Source of the DNA: Cryptomeria japonica
Lineage: Eukaryota; Streptophyta; Pinopsida; Cupressales; Cupressaceae
Direction: 5' to 3'
Length of the DNA stretch: 64,000 nucleotides
NCBI RefSeq assembly: GCF_030272615.1
Contig: NC_081412.1
Span: forward strand, 25,202,501 to 25,266,500
Below are positions 48,130 through 60,610 of the stretch, one piece after another. The translations under genes and the position numbers were made by a program. The notes beneath the pieces were generated by a model. The model ran no database searches and was not told the DNA's origin. It worked only from the letters and a program-made list of their open reading frames with translations. Position 1 is the first letter of the stretch. Each line of letters begins with the position of its first letter.

Positions 48130-50494
48130 TATGGCCTTTGCTATGTTGCTCGAATTGATTCTAGTAAAATAAGTCCTAAAAGCAAGGGCACCTCCCTTGT
48201 GATTCCTTAGAAGAGCTTCTGCACTAGAGAATCTAGGAGTCTCCTTGGAACTTCCATCAAAATTCAGTTAAAATTCATCCATTTGGAGGGGACACCATTT
48301 TCCACAATCCTTCTTGATTGGAAGTTTTAGTTAGAATCTATCATAATATTTCCAAACTTTTGATCATGTTCTCACAATAGCAATTTTCCTTGGATTTGCC
48401 TCCTTGGATATAGCCTTTTTTAGAACAGTAATACTTTGTGAGTTGGTGACATACATTTCTTTTTATTGTTGTCCTATTTTTTTTTTCTTTGCTATAGAAT
48501 ATTCTACAATCCTTTTCATGTCTTAATTTCCAAACTACGAGACTTGGGGCCAAGTCCTATAATTTTTGAAGAGTGTTTAGAGCAATAGGACATGACCATG
48601 AGCTGAAGAAATCTTAGAAAGATCTTCCAATCACCCGTTAGAGGTTAAAATTGTCAAAAATGGGTCCCATATACCTTTGGCAAAGTTACAATGGAAGATT
48701 AAATGATAAGAATTCCCTTGCCCAATTTGGCAAAAAAGACATTGACTAGGTCTCTAGAAAACTTGCTTTTGAAGTTGATCCTAGGTGAGGATCTTAGAAT
48801 GACACATCTAAAGAAAGTACTTAGCCTCGAGCCAAGCCTTGGAGGCCCAAATCTTTCCCTAGGAGAAAGGAATAGGTGGGTGATCTCTCTAAGTCACTTT
48901 TGGTACCCTTCACCAATAGAGTGCGTAATTGTTGTTCTAGATCTAACCAAAGAAGTCATCTTTTTGGCTCCAGATTGGTTTGAAACTTTGGAGAAGAGAC
49001 AAGATGTGCAACCAAACATTAGTTGTAATGTTGGGAATCTTTGGAAGAGATTTCTATTTTGTGGAGATTCCATACACTCCCTCTTTTTCCTCCCATTTGT
49101 TCTTGAGATGGATAACCAACCTATTGAGCTCAAAGTTTTATTTTAAGGGGCTGATTATAGATCCAACAATTGTCTTAGAAGGTTGTCTTTCTACCATTTT
49201 AGATATTCTAGAAACCATATAGAGTTGAAAGATGTTTAACCTCTTTAATTACTTCCTAGATAACTTAGCCTTTGGGTAGATTGTGTGAGAGAATACTTAT
49301 TAAATTGTTCCCATGGAGAGACTTATCTTTGAGAATGGTAGCCCAGGAGATGGAATTGCTAGTTATGGATCTCCAAATAATTTGACACTAGGTCCTAGTT
49401 GAAGAGTCTAGTACCCTTGAGACGAAGACCTCCTTTACTAATATTGGTAAAATTCTTATTCTATGAGACAAGAGGGCACATAAAATGCTTGCTAGTACAT
49501 CTCCACATAAATTTCCACACGACAACAATGATTTTGGAAGTGATGCTCCTTGGGGCAACCATGAGGGAAATTTGTTGATAGGGATAGCTTGAAAGGCTGC
49601 CTTCAAAAGCACATTCAACCAAAGCCATCTACCTTTTCAGCCATCCAAGATTTTAATAAATCTTTCTAAATTAGAGAACTAGAAGTGTTTTTTGTTTCCC
49701 CCAATAAAAAGAGGAAAGCCCAAATAAGAGTTAGGTAGAAAACGTTTTTTTGAAGAAAAGACACCTACATATGAAATCTTGTTCTTGGCTTTAAATATTG
49801 AGAAAGAAGATTTTAATTTTTCTTTGTTCACTCTTTGACATGAAACTTGTTCATAATCTCCAAGGAGGTCCCTCGATGGTTCTGCCTTCTTTAATAGAAT
49901 GGACAGCAAAGACCATAGTATCATCCCCAAATTGTTGATGGGTAAAATCCTTATCCATGGAGGAAGCTTGTAAACCTTTCCAGGAGCCTTTGTTCTTGAG
50001 AAGACCAATACATTTATATAGAGATTTCATCATTATAGTAAAGAGATAGGGAGAAAGCAAATCACCTTGCCCTTGCCCACAGTAGGTGGAGAAGCATTTA
50101 GAGGAATCATCGATCGACACAGAAACTGGAAGATAGGTAAAGCCAACTTCTTTAATTTGAACTGGAGTCAAATTTCTCCAAAACACTACCTGAAAAACTC
50201 CACTTGACTCTCTCATAAGCTTTGGAAATGTCAAGTTTGATGAACAGACCTTTTCTCTTACTCACATGTAAAGAACACATCAACCCATGGACAAAACCAA
50301 TTCCACCTATATAATTTGTTTCCCTTTCACAAATCTTCCTTGTTCCTCTAAGATGGGGATAGGAAAAATAATTTTTAGTCTATTGTTAATCACTTTGATA
50401 GGAGTTTGTACACATTAATACACAAAACAATAGGTCTAAAATCATCCAGCTTCACATCTTCCTTCTTTGTTATGAGTCTAAGAAAGGTGGCATT
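48130..50494 (-). pseudogene. LINE ORF2 remnant: RT core, finger, C-terminus, RNase H
   Basis: On the minus strand: LITKKEDVKLDDFRPIVLC and a following YKLLSK-type RT stretch (50370-50490), GQGQGDLLSPYLFTIMM (about 50030-50090), FGDDTMVFA (near 49915, the FADD-type catalytic site with A to G), the finger CLFCQIGQGNSYHLIFHC (about 48660-48730), WKLRHEKDCRIF (about 48480-48535), and RNase H-like NFDGSSKETP and NIAKAIGLIL (about 48130-48290). Frames change several times and stops are common. Confidence 0.85.
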
Positions 50495-51517
50495 TGTTGA
50501 ATTGTTGTCATTGATGCCTAAGGATCATGATGCTGAATGAAATTATTGTCCAAGTTTGATATAAATAACACTCATATCTATTAATGATGGATTTCCTTTC
50601 TACATGACAGATTGTTTGGGACCTCATTATTATATTTATGCTAGCCGATTCAAGATCTAATGAATTACTTCTCAAAGTCAGTGATCAAGGGAATGCAAGG
50701 ATGTCCATTAATTTGATCTCCAATATGAAGTGATTTAATATGCAGCAAAGGGGTATTCCATAATGCAGCGATTTAATATTCCATAATGTGTATTCCATTT
50801 TCCATAATCACATCTAATGGTTATTAGCAATGTAATGTGGCCGACTTCATATGCTGGGCAAATTTCTTACAGTATTACTGAGTTCCTTAACTGTATGACA
50901 GCAACTTTACTAAGACAAAAGCAGCAGTTTGTTGTTAACAACAAACAACAATTAATGGATGATCTTCTTAGGACAAGCAGCGGTTCATAAAAGGCAATTA
51001 ATAATTTATAAACCAAAGGGTGCAATTTATAAGAAAATTGTTTTGTTTTTTATAAGAAAATATTTAAGCCAAGAGGTGCGATTAGAAACATCTAAAAGAG
51101 GTATGATTTTTAAGGAGGATATTAAATATAATTTGTATGTTTATTAGAAGACATGTCTCATTTAGAGATGTCTATTTCAAAAGGGTATGTTCCTTTAATG
51201 AATATGGAGATATAAAAAGGGAGAAGTTTGAGAGTTAAGGAGTGTGTGTTGTGAGTGAAAAAGATAATAGATCAAGCATATACACCAGCTTCATGAAGAG
51301 CAAATTGTGAAGATCATTTGCAAATTTATGAGGAGATTATAAGAAGATCACTTGTAGATTTAAGAAGAGATCGTGAGAAGTTTATAGTAGACTTTCATGT
51401 AGAGATTGTGATCATTTTGTGTGGCAGATTTATGATCAGTTTATGGCAGATTTAAGAAGGGAATTATAACAAATTGAAGAAGAGAATTATAGTAAAAGTT
51501 ATGAAGACAATTTGAAC

Positions 51518-51605
51518 GAGGGGTTGGTGCCTCTAGTGAGTTAGTGCTCACAAAGTGAATGAGGGGTTGGTGCTCACATATTGAATGAGGGATTGGTGCC
51601 TCTAG
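51518..51605 (+). repeat. Three imperfect ~38-bp repeats with GAGGG(G/A)TTGGTGC
   Basis: Copies start at about 51519, 51561 and 51588. They lie downstream of the TATA box, within the expected R/U5 part of the solo LTR. Confidence 0.75.
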
Positions 51606-51863
51606 AATTTGTAAAAAGAAGATTAATATTAGCAAATTTTTTGCCGTAGTTTTCTCTTGCAAGGGTTTCTATTAGAATAATATCTTCGTTATATTTGTTT
51701 CTATTATGTTTAATGGTCAATATATTGTAAATCTTGTTTAATTAGATTCTTTCTAAATCCGACGATTGTTTCTTATTAGAAACATTGTTTCTTGTAATTC
51801 TATTTAATGATCGGTTTGATCATTAGTAAATGACATTATAATTTACCAAATACTTTCGTATTA

Positions 51864-51875
51864 TGGTATCAGAGC
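51864..51875 (+). promoter_or_regulatory. Primer binding site (initiator tRNA-Met)
   Basis: TGGTATCAGAGC, the classic 12-nt complement of the initiator-Met tRNA 3' end, lies directly after LTR 1. Confidence 0.95.
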
Positions 51876-52783
51876 GTTGGTTATTTTCGAAATAATTTTT
51901 AAATTAAAAAAAATTCATCACGAATTTTTTTACAGTTTCTTTGAAAAATTTTGTTTCTTTTTCGAAATTGCTCTTGTTTCGTGTCTGGAGGATTGGTCGA
52001 GGGTTTTTCTGGTTCGTCTGTGTTGGTGGCTTGCATTGCGTTTTTTCCTTGCTCACGACCTTTGTTCTCTGTCCATGAACGAGATTCTCTGTTTGTGTGT
52101 CGGATCTGCAGGGTTTCATATTTCGCGACCTGGTTTCTGCAACTCGCGATTTCCCTGCATGAGATTTTGTGCTGCGTGATCTTTCCTCATGGCGCCTTCT
52201 GTTCGTGGTTGTGGTCTTTCTTCACAACCTGAAACTCGTGATTTTTGATTTCGCATTCTGTGTTGCCCTCAATGCGAATTCATATTTTGTGTTATGTGTT
52301 TTTGCTGGTGCAACAATGATTTTTGGCGCCCATTTATCTGATTTTTCTTCAGCGGTAGCTAGGGTTTTTGCCCTTTGTATTTTTCAGTACCTTTGAAGAA
52401 TTTCGCGACTTTTGGTTTCTGCAGAGCTTCCGTAGCAAGATGTGCGTTCTTCACGCGTTTTATGGTGCTTCTGTGTCTAGGGTTTATTTTGAACCCTTTG
52501 TTCTGTTTCTGCGGCGAAAGATTTTTCAAAAAATAATTCTAAAAAATTAGAGACCTGGGTTTTTCGTCAGCTTTTCTGGGTACATGTCAGATTTTTTTTG
52601 GTCCTCCAGAAATCTGTACATTGGGATCCGTGTCAGAAAATTGATTGAAATCTGCCTCAAAATCAATGCTAGTCTTCTGCCTCCGTTTTCTTGCACGCAT
52701 CGCATTTACACGATTTTATGCATTTTCTACCTTGATATTCGTGCCATCATTTGGTCAACCAGCTTTGACCTCAGTTTTCAGCA

Positions 52784-55700
52784 ATGGCATCTTTGACGAA
52801 TGTTTTGCTAGAGGGTAATAAAAAATTCAACGACAGAAACTACAATACCTGGAAACAGCGAATGCTCGCCATTTTCGAGTATCGTGTTATTGACCAGATT
52901 GTCCTTGGGAAGACCAAACGTGAAGTTGTCATGCTCTTCAAGCTTTCAGTGACCGATGATTAGCTCCCTCAGATACCTTCTGGGAAAACAACTGCCAAGG
53001 TATGGGAGCATCTCAAGACATTGCATGAGACATCTGATAAGAGCAAAGCCTTCTTTTTGAAAAATATACTCTTCTCTATTGTCATGAATGAGAGAAAATC
53101 TCTTTAGGATCACCCTAATCGGATCAAAGAAATCCATGACTAGTTGGAAGCCATCGACCGAAAAATGGAGGAGGACATGGTCGTGATAACTCTGAAGAGC
53201 TTACCAAAGTCCTACGAGCATTTTGTTGAAACTCTCAACATCACCTCAATTGGTGTTGATCTGAAGTTTGCTAATCTTTGCACTAAACTTCTGCAGCAGG
53301 ATCGGTGGAAGCAGCAGTTTGGCAGCGACACTAGTTCATCTTCTTTAGAACAAGCATTCGCAGCTAAATCCTTTCAGAAGGATGAAGGCGAATCTCAATC
53401 TTCTCAGCCCTCTTAGCAGAAGAACTCTACTTCGTCATCAGAAGGCTCGAAGAAGAAAAATGTTCAGTGCAATTATTGCCATAAGTTTGGTCATATGAAG
53501 CTTGAGTATCGTAAACGCTTTGCTGCACAGGCTAAGCAAAGTGGTTCGCAGCTGAAAACAAATGTAGCAGAGCACACTGAGCAGAGCGGGTCTGTTTTTT
53601 ACGCTTTCATGGCTAAAAGACCTGCAGACCATGTCAAATCCTCTGCCTGGTATATCGATTCAGGTGTTTCTCCTCACTTCACTCATCATCGAGATTGGTT
53701 CACTGATTTTCAGCCTTACTCAGATTCAGTTATTTTTGGAGGGGAAGAGTACACCGTTGTCGGAAAGAGCAATGCATAGATTCAGTCCGGAGGCAGGAAA
53801 TTAATTTTCCTCGATGTGTACTATGTTCCAGGAATGGAACTCAACCTTCTCTCAGTCAGTCAAATTTTGAGACATTCTCCTCGGCTCGACGTGACCTTCA
53901 GTTCACATCAGTGCAGCATCATTGATCGGGAGACTCAGACAACTGTTGCTGTGGGTCTTGAGGATCATGGTCTTTTCAGACTAGTTGATTCTGGTGATTC
54001 TAAGGAGCTTGCCATGGCACCCAAGCGCTCCTCTGTTAGTACACTCTGGCATCAGCAGTATGGGCACTTAAATGTGCACTATCTTTCTCTGTTTGTTCGG
54101 GAAGATCTTGTGATCGGATTGCCAGAAATCCAGACCCAGAACCTCGGAGTTTTCGGAGCATGTCAGGCTGGCAAACAACATCAGACTCTCTTTTTGGATG
54201 GCGACTCCTGGAGAGCCTCTAAGGTACTACAACTGGTCCATGTTGATATTTGTGGACCTATGGCTACTCCTTTTGTCACTAGGTCCAGGTATTTTCTACT
54301 TTTTGTTGATGATTTTAGTAGAAATATGTGGGTGTATTTTCTTCATCAGAAATAAGAGGTTTTTGCTGTGTTTCAAAAATTTAAAGCATTAGTAGAAAAA
54401 GAGTTTGGTAAGCATATTATAACTCTTCGGTCTGATAATGGGGGAGAATTCTGTTCTTCTGCTTTCTCCCATTTCTATGAACAACATGGCATCAAGTGCC
54501 AACTCACTACACCTTACACCGCTCATTAAAACGGTGTCGTTGAGTGGAGAAACTGCACAATTATCAAAATGGCTCGGTCTATGCTTGAACACAGCTGAAG
54601 CAGTTAATACTTTAGTCTATCTTCTGAATCGGTCTCCTACTATGGCTGTGGAGAAGAAAACTCTGGAAGAGGCTTGGTCAGGCCACAAGCCTAGAATTAG
54701 TCACCTGAAGGTTTTTGGCTCCATTGCCTTTGTTTGGATTTCTGATGCGAAACGCACCAAGTTGGATGCCAAGAGTCAGAAACTCATGCACACCGACTAC
54801 AGTGATAATCACAAAGCCTACTGACTGGTTGATATTGAGACAGTTTGTGTCATCTTCAGTCGGGATGTGGTTTTTGATGAGGATCGAGGGCCATTTCAGC
54901 TCTCTCCTCTAGTTGTGGATTTAGAGGATCAGCCTTTGAAGGCTTTAGACTTGGGTGTTCATCTTCCATTAGGTCCACCTGATGGGAGGGTTCTAGCTTT
55001 TCCAACTCCTACACCTTCACCAACTCCTTCTCCTGCAGGATCACCTAGACATGCAACTGCACCACCTGATTTTCCACAAGAGTAAATCTGATCTTCTGTT
55101 AGATGAACTTGATCCTGTTGCACCTCCTGCATCTGATGTTGGCACTTCTACTCTCCGGCCTAAATGGTGGGCTAAGACGTTTGCTGATCTTCAAGATGAT
55201 GAGCTCATCAAGGGTAGAACTGCTCGGAAAAAGAGCAAGCAGCCTCATTATGTCAATTTTGCTCTCATGGCCAACATTCATAGTGTGTATGAAGCTCAAA
55301 CATACACAAAGGTGAAAGGGATACCTGAGTGGGAACAAGCTATGGCAATTGAGCATGAGAGCTTGCCGAAAAATAACACACGGGTTCTGTCAAATCTTCC
55401 TCCAGGCAAGAAACCCATTGGGTGCAAATGGGTCTATAAGGTAAAATATAAGGCTGATGGTACTTTAGATAATTACAAGGCTCGTCTTGTTGCCAAAGGC
55501 TTCTCTTAGCATGAAGGCATTGATTACGAGGAAACCTTTGCTCCAACTGCAAAGATGAGCACCATCAGATTAGTCCTAGCCATGGTAGCTCAGTGTGGCT
55601 GGAAGGTTCATCAAATGGATGTCAAGAGTTCCTTCCTGAATGGTGAGTTACAAGAAGAGGTCTACATGACGCAACTTCCTGGATTCAAGGTTGCTGGAAA

Positions 55701-56820
55701 AGAACACCAGGTGCTCAAACTGGTGAAAGCACTCTATGGCTTGAAACAGGCTCCTCGGGTATGATACATGAAGATTGATAAGTACCTCACAGATCAGGGT
55801 TTCCAGAGAAGTCCTTCTGACTTAAATTTGTATGTCAAGACTACTGGCAGTGATATCATCATTTTTGTTATTTATGTTGATGATCTGATCATCACTGGCA
55901 GCTTGACATCTTTGGTTCAGGGAATCAAGTAGAATTTATGCCAGTCTTTTGACATCACCAACCTTGGGCTTCTGCACTATTGCCTAGGTGTTGAGGTTTG
56001 GCAGTAGTCTCATGGCATCTTCATTTCTTAGTCTTAATATGCCAGGGATCTGCTAGACAAGTTCTGAATGCAGGACTGCAAACTTGCATCTACACCTATG
56101 GAGCGAGGCTTGAAGTTGTCGGTCAAATCCGGTTCTCCAGTTGAGAATGAATCCGATTTCAGGCAACTAGTGGGCAGTTTAATCTATCTCACCTCCACTA
56201 GACCTGATTTGAGCTATGCAGTGAGCTACATATCTCGCTTCATGATAGCCCCTACATCAGAACATTGGGTTGCAGCAAGGTGAATCCTGCGCTATGTCAA
56301 GGGCACTTCAGACTTTGGTATCCTTTATGGATGGACCAAAGATCCCAGACTCATCGGTTTCACAGATTCGGATTGGGCAGGCTCTGTTGATGACATAAAG
56401 TCTACATCCAAATGTCTTCAGTTTGGGCACAAGTGCTATCACTTGGACCAATAAGAAGCAATAGGCCGTAGCTCTTTCCTCGACTGAAGCTGAATATCGA
56501 GGAACAATCAAAGCAGCTTCTGAGGCAGTTTGGCTTTGACGGATGCTTTCAGACATTCAACTGTCTCTAGCCGGTCCTACACCCCTCTTCTATGACAATT
56601 AAGGGGTGTTGAAACTCGCTAAGAATCTAGTCTTCCATGAGTGGACCAAGCATGTTGAGATTCATTGTCACTTCATCCGCAAGCTGGTTGAAGATGGATC
56701 CATGGATTTGTAGTATGTTCCTACAGAGGACCATACTGCAGATATCCTCACCAAGTCCCTACTTCCGGATAAGTTTGCTAAGTTCAGGAGGCTGCTTGGT
56801 GTCATAGATAGATTGACCAT
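52784..56820 (+). pseudogene. gag-pol of the copia element, stops and frameshifts
   Basis: The ATG at 52784 (MASLTNVLLEGNKKF) opens a copia gag (YNTWKQRMLAIFEYRV, UBN2-type). Its knuckle CNYCHKFGHMKLEYRK (from about 53470) has the last Cys changed to Tyr. Next come protease WYIDSGVSPHF (53648), GAG-pre-integrase LWHQQYGHL (54046), integrase HVDICGP, LRSDNGGEF and NGVVEWRN, RT WVYKVKYKADGTLDNYKARL (55432), QMDVKSSFLNG (55612) and YVDDLIITGS (about 55875), and RNase H DSDWAGSVDD, ALSSTEAEYRG and ADILTKS to near 56760. Stops occur at about a dozen places. Frames change near 54590, 55060 and 56420. It is inactive. Confidence 0.93.
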
Positions 56821-57188
56821 TAAGGGAGGGTATTAGAATAATATCTTCGTTATATTTGTTTCTATTATGTTTAATGGTTAATAAATTGTAAATCTTTTAT
56901 AATTAGATTCTTTCTAATTCCGACGATCGCTTCTTATTAGAAACATCGTTTCTTGTAATTCTATTTAATGATCGGTTTGATCATTAGTAAAGAACATTAT
57001 AATTTACCAAATACTTTCGTATTAGTTTCCATGTAAATTGTGTTATTGTTGTGTTGCTCATTGTTTGATTTCTCTTATGTGCCAATTTAGATAAAATATT
57101 GAAGTAATTTAAATAAATTTAAAAGGTAAAAATAATATTATTATACTGATTAACCTCCCCCAGTATAAATTGTGTGCTCATCAGCATT

Positions 57189-57711
57189 AAGAGATTTTAA
57201 AACTGATTTAGAAACCTTGGATTCTGTAATGGTTCCCCAAAAGATTATCTCCTAAGATATCCCAAATTTTTTGGAAACAGAGGTAGAAAGCCATTTGGAC
57301 TTTTAGCAATCTCCAACCATTTAAAAACAGCAACTTTTACTTTTACTTTTGAGATGCCTTGCATGAGCTTTTCATTCTCATTGGCTCAAACAAGAGAAGT
57401 ATTAGACCAAGGAAGATAGCCTATTTTCCTTCCCTCTCTTCATTCGCCCTAGTTAACATGTATTCCTAGAATGAGATATGGGAGGCCATGAGAATCCTAA
57501 GGTCCTGAATGATATTATCATCTTTTGTCTCAATCTTTGAGATGTGCTTTTGTTGCCTCTACATTTTACAAGAGAGGTGGAAGAATTTCATATTCATATT
57601 TGCCCTTTATTAACCATTGGATCCTAGATTTCTGTTTTAAAAAGATCTCATATTTGTAAATTTCATTGGCAACCTCCTTTTCTTATTCCATAAAAGAGTC
57701 TAGGTCCTTCG
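57189..57711 (-). pseudogene. LINE ORF2 remnant: linker before RT
   Basis: This piece lies between the solo LTR (duplication GCATT) and the gag-only element (duplication CTTCG). On the minus strand it leads into the RT start at 50490. Its right part (57569-57711) is also similar to 60840-60985, showing a duplication within the LINE. Confidence 0.7.
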
Positions 57712-58536
57712 TGTTGAAATGGATAGCTAGTTTGGATCATATTTTAATGTTGCCTTGTGGCAATTAAAATATTATCATATTGTAATAAGGTTAAGCGATT
57801 CATGTCTAATAGGGCTGGGCCCAAAAAGGAAACGTGTTACAACTTGCAAGTTATTTAGGCCCCAAATTGAGTACCAAAAGTACAAACTAAAATATGTAAA
57901 ATATTGGCAATTTGTTTCAAGCCGACCTAGAAAACTTGAACGTGAATCTTGTATATAAACAAGATTCATTCTACACTTCAAAGACAATGAATTATCTTCA
58001 TCAAGTGCCGTTAGCTTTATGCAAATTTAGTCAGCGAACTTAGAGGAAGAAAGCGATATAAATCTTCATGCTGCTGCAAGTCTATCCGATCCTTGAGCGA
58101 ATCCATTGGACAGCTTGCTGAGCAACTGAGCAAGATTGTGTTCTATCCTTCAGCGATCTCCTTCTCCAAGTGGTGTCGATATTCTGCTCTCTCTGAAGAT
58201 ATACTACAGCTGCATATACTTGGTTTAGTCTGCCCTAGATTGGCACTACAATCAGATAAGTAATCTGATTCATGTAATCTGCTTATAAATAAAGGAACTG
58301 ATCTGAATCTTTGATGCTGGGTTTTTCCTCCAAGAGGGAGGTTTTCCCAGGGTACTTGTGTCTTGTGTTGTGTACTTTATTTGTTATTTCTGTTTATTCT
58401 CAGTCTGATTATAATTTAAGTAACTAGATTAACATCTGATTGTGTAAAATCATCAGAGCCAAGTTCGAATTAGGGGTAATCAGATTGATTGTAGTTGTTC
58501 CTCCTCTTTCCATTTGCTCTTATTATTTCATTCGAA

Positions 58537-59323
58537 ATGTTGAACTGTCTCAGGGTTGAAGATAGATTGGATGGTGCATCCAACTTCACGTCATGGAGAT
58601 TCCGAATCATGCTTGCATTAAGTGGAAGTGATCTTGTAGACTTTGTGGAGAGATCTTCCATTGAACCTGAGGCAGAAGAGGAAAAGACTTCATGGAGGAA
58701 GAAAGATTTTCAAGCTCAGAGAATGCTGGTTGACTCCGTGAAGGATCATATTGTACGTATCATCTCTAAGCTGAAGACTGCTAGCGAAATGTTCAAGACA
58801 TTGGAAGAGATGTACAAAATCAACAACTCCAGCCGTGCCCTAACTTTGAAGCAGCAACTTCATCACATCAAGGTGATGAAAGGTGAATCCGTCATAGCAT
58901 ACTTCATGAGGATTTCTGATTGGAGAGATCAACTCTCATCCATTGGTAAGGTTGTTGATGACAGTGACTCCGACATCTTGGGAGTCTTACATTCAAGGAA
59001 TTAGTGCAAGACCAGATCTTCCCAAGTTCGATCATTTGAGAGCAGATTGCATACAAGAAGAGTCATGATTGATAGCAAGAGGAATTGAGCGTGATCATTA
59101 TGATGTAGACAATCAAGTCCTTGCTTCGCATATGGTTGCAGGCAAAGGAAGGAAGTGGGATAGAGACAGAGATTCAAATCTTGCCCCTAAGTCAAAAAGG
59201 AAGAAGGACTTATCTCACATCCAGTGCTTTAAGTGTGACAAGTATGGTCATTTTGCTCGGGATTGCAAATTCAGGTCCACTCCTCTTGCTTTCTCTGCAG
59301 AAGTTGGCATAGGGACATCTTAG
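58537..59323 (+). pseudogene. Copia-type gag of the gag-only element
   Basis: The ATG at 58537 gives MLNCLRVEDRLDGASNFTSW, then a UBN2-like gag (AQRMLVDSVKDHIVRIISKL, ALTLKQQLHHIKVMKGE) to a TAG at 59002. After a frameshift the second half (59069-59323) carries the zinc knuckle CFKCDKYGHFARDC (C-X2-C-X4-H-X4-C, all ligands present). Gag would form particles and bind RNA. No protease, integrase or RT follows. Confidence 0.9.
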
Positions 59324-59479
59324 GAGGAGCAAAGGTCAAATGAAGACTTCCTTTTCTAAAAGGAGGAAATGTTAGAGGGAGCTTGACATCTTTAGCTTCA
59401 GAGGGAGCTTGTCAAGCTCAGAGGGAGCCAGCTTCTTTCAGCTTTAGAGGAAGCCTCATCTTTTGTGTAATAGTTTTCT

Positions 59480-59780
59480 TTCCACCCTCTGCGAGTAGGC
59501 ATGGTGGTGATGCATTCTTCTTTGGGAGAAGTTTGAGGTGAAAGCCCTCATTCCACCCTTTTTGAGTAGGCATGGTGGACCCACCCTCTGCGAGTAGGTA
59601 TGGTGGGCATCATTGAAGAAATTCCACCCTCTGCGAGTAGGCATGGTGGTCCCACCCTCTGCGAGTAGGCATGGTGGGTATCATGGAAGAAATTCCATGA
59701 TGAGTTCATTCACCCTCTGGGAGTAGCTATGGCGAACGTATCATTTGTTTCATCCATGGGAGTAGCCATGGTGGTAGCCA
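59480..59780 (+). repeat. 26-bp palindromic-ended repeats in the 3' UTR
   Basis: About five good copies of CCACCCTCTGCGAGTAGGCA followed by TGGTGG (from about 59491, 59551, 59579, 59622, 59650), with two degenerate ones at about 59710 and 59750. The ends CCACC and GGTGG are complementary, so each unit could form a small hairpin. Spacers vary in length. Confidence 0.85.
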
Positions 59781-59903
59781 CTTTGAGACTTGATTATTCA
59801 TAGAATCCTCTCTAGCTAAGAGGGAGTGTTGAAATGGATAGCTAGTTCGGATCATATTTTAATGTTGCCTGGTGGCAATTAAAATATTATCATATTGTAA
59901 TAA

Positions 59904-60000
59904 GGTTAAGCGATTCATGTCTAATAGGGCTGGGCCCAAAATGAAACGTGTGGTTAAGCGATTCATGTCTAATAGGGCTGGGCTCAAAAAGGAAACGTGT
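59904..60000 (+). repeat. 48-bp tandem duplication inside LTR 2
   Basis: GGTTAAGCGATTCATGTCTA and the following bases to AAACGTGT occur twice (59904 and 59952). LTR 1 has one copy (from about 57788). The duplication therefore arose after insertion and explains most of the length difference between the LTRs. Confidence 0.92.
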
Positions 60001-60610
60001 TACAACTTGCAAGTTATGTAGGCCCCAAATTGGGCGCCAAAAGTACAAACTAAAATATGTAAAATATTGGCAATTTGGTTAAACCCGACTTGGAAAACTT
60101 GAACGTGAATCTTGTATATAAATAAGATTCATTCTACACTTCAAAGACAATGAATTATCTTCATCAAGTGCCGTTAGCTTTATGCAAATTCAGTCAGCGA
60201 ACTTAGAGGAAGAAAGCGATATAAATCTTCATGCTGCTGCAAGTCTATCCGATCCTTGAGCGAATCCATTGGACAGCTTGCTGAGCAAGGTTGTGTTCTA
60301 TCCTTCAACGATCTCCTTCTCCAAGTGGTGTTGATATTCTGCTCTCTCTGAAGATATACTACAGCTGCATATACTTGGTTTAGTCTTCCCTAGATTGACA
60401 CTACAATCAGATAAGTAATCTGATTCATGTAATCTGCTTATAAATAAAGGAACTAATCTGAATCTTTGTTGCTGGGTTTTTCCTCCAAGAGGGAGGTTTC
60501 CCCAGGGTACTTGCATCTTGTGTTGTGTACTTTATTTGTTATTTCTGCTTATTCTCAGTCTGATTATAATCTAAGTAACTAGATTAACATCTGATTGCCT
60601 AAAATCAACA

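Larger units (their letters stand above)
51670..57024 (+). mobile_element. Complete Ty1/copia element, 5355 bp, duplication GTTTC
   Basis: Two 194-bp LTRs (51670-51863, 56831-57024) both start TATTAGAATA and end TTTCGTATTA. The flanks are GTTTC on both sides (51665-51669, 57025-57029). The PBS TGGTATCAGAGC (51864-51875) abuts LTR 1, and the purine tract AAGGGAGGG (56822-56830) abuts LTR 2, so the TA...TA ends are real and non-canonical. The LTRs differ at about 11 of 194 positions, so it is older than gypsy copy 2. Confidence 0.95.
50495..57183 (+). mobile_element. Solo LTR, split by a copia insertion; duplication GCATT
   Basis: The outer ends are TGTTGAATTG and GCTCATCA, flanked by GCATT on both sides (50490-50494 and 57184-57188). 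Without the copia it is about 1.33 kb. TATAAAAAGG at 51211-51220 is a TATA box, and repeats of GGGGTTGGTGC lie at 51520-51605. The end shows ACTGATTAACCTCCCCCAGT, matching the minus-strand end of the solo LTR at 1523. No internal coding is present, so it is a single LTR left by recombination. The LINE RT frame closes up across it when one GCATT is removed. Confidence 0.85.
57712..60610 (+). mobile_element. Non-autonomous LTR element with gag but no pol; duplication CTTCG
   Basis: LTR 1 (57712-58452, about 741 bp) and LTR 2 (59827-60610, 784 bp) both start TGTTGAAATGGATAGCTAG. LTR 2 ends AAAATCAACA. The flanks are CTTCG on both sides (57707-57711, 60611-60615). A partial PBS (TCAGAGCC, 58453) follows LTR 1; part of LTR 1's end and of the site is missing. 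The purine run AAGAGGGAG precedes LTR 2. The 1.37-kb interior holds only a gag and repeats. This is the TR-GAG type of plant element, which borrows RT and integrase from copia relatives (established for the class; the assignment is mine). Confidence 0.92.

Noticed and set aside
51177-57183. Treating the solo LTR and the copia as one large element
   Set aside because: Each has its own perfect target duplication and its own termini. The copia duplication GTTTC is made from solo-LTR sequence.
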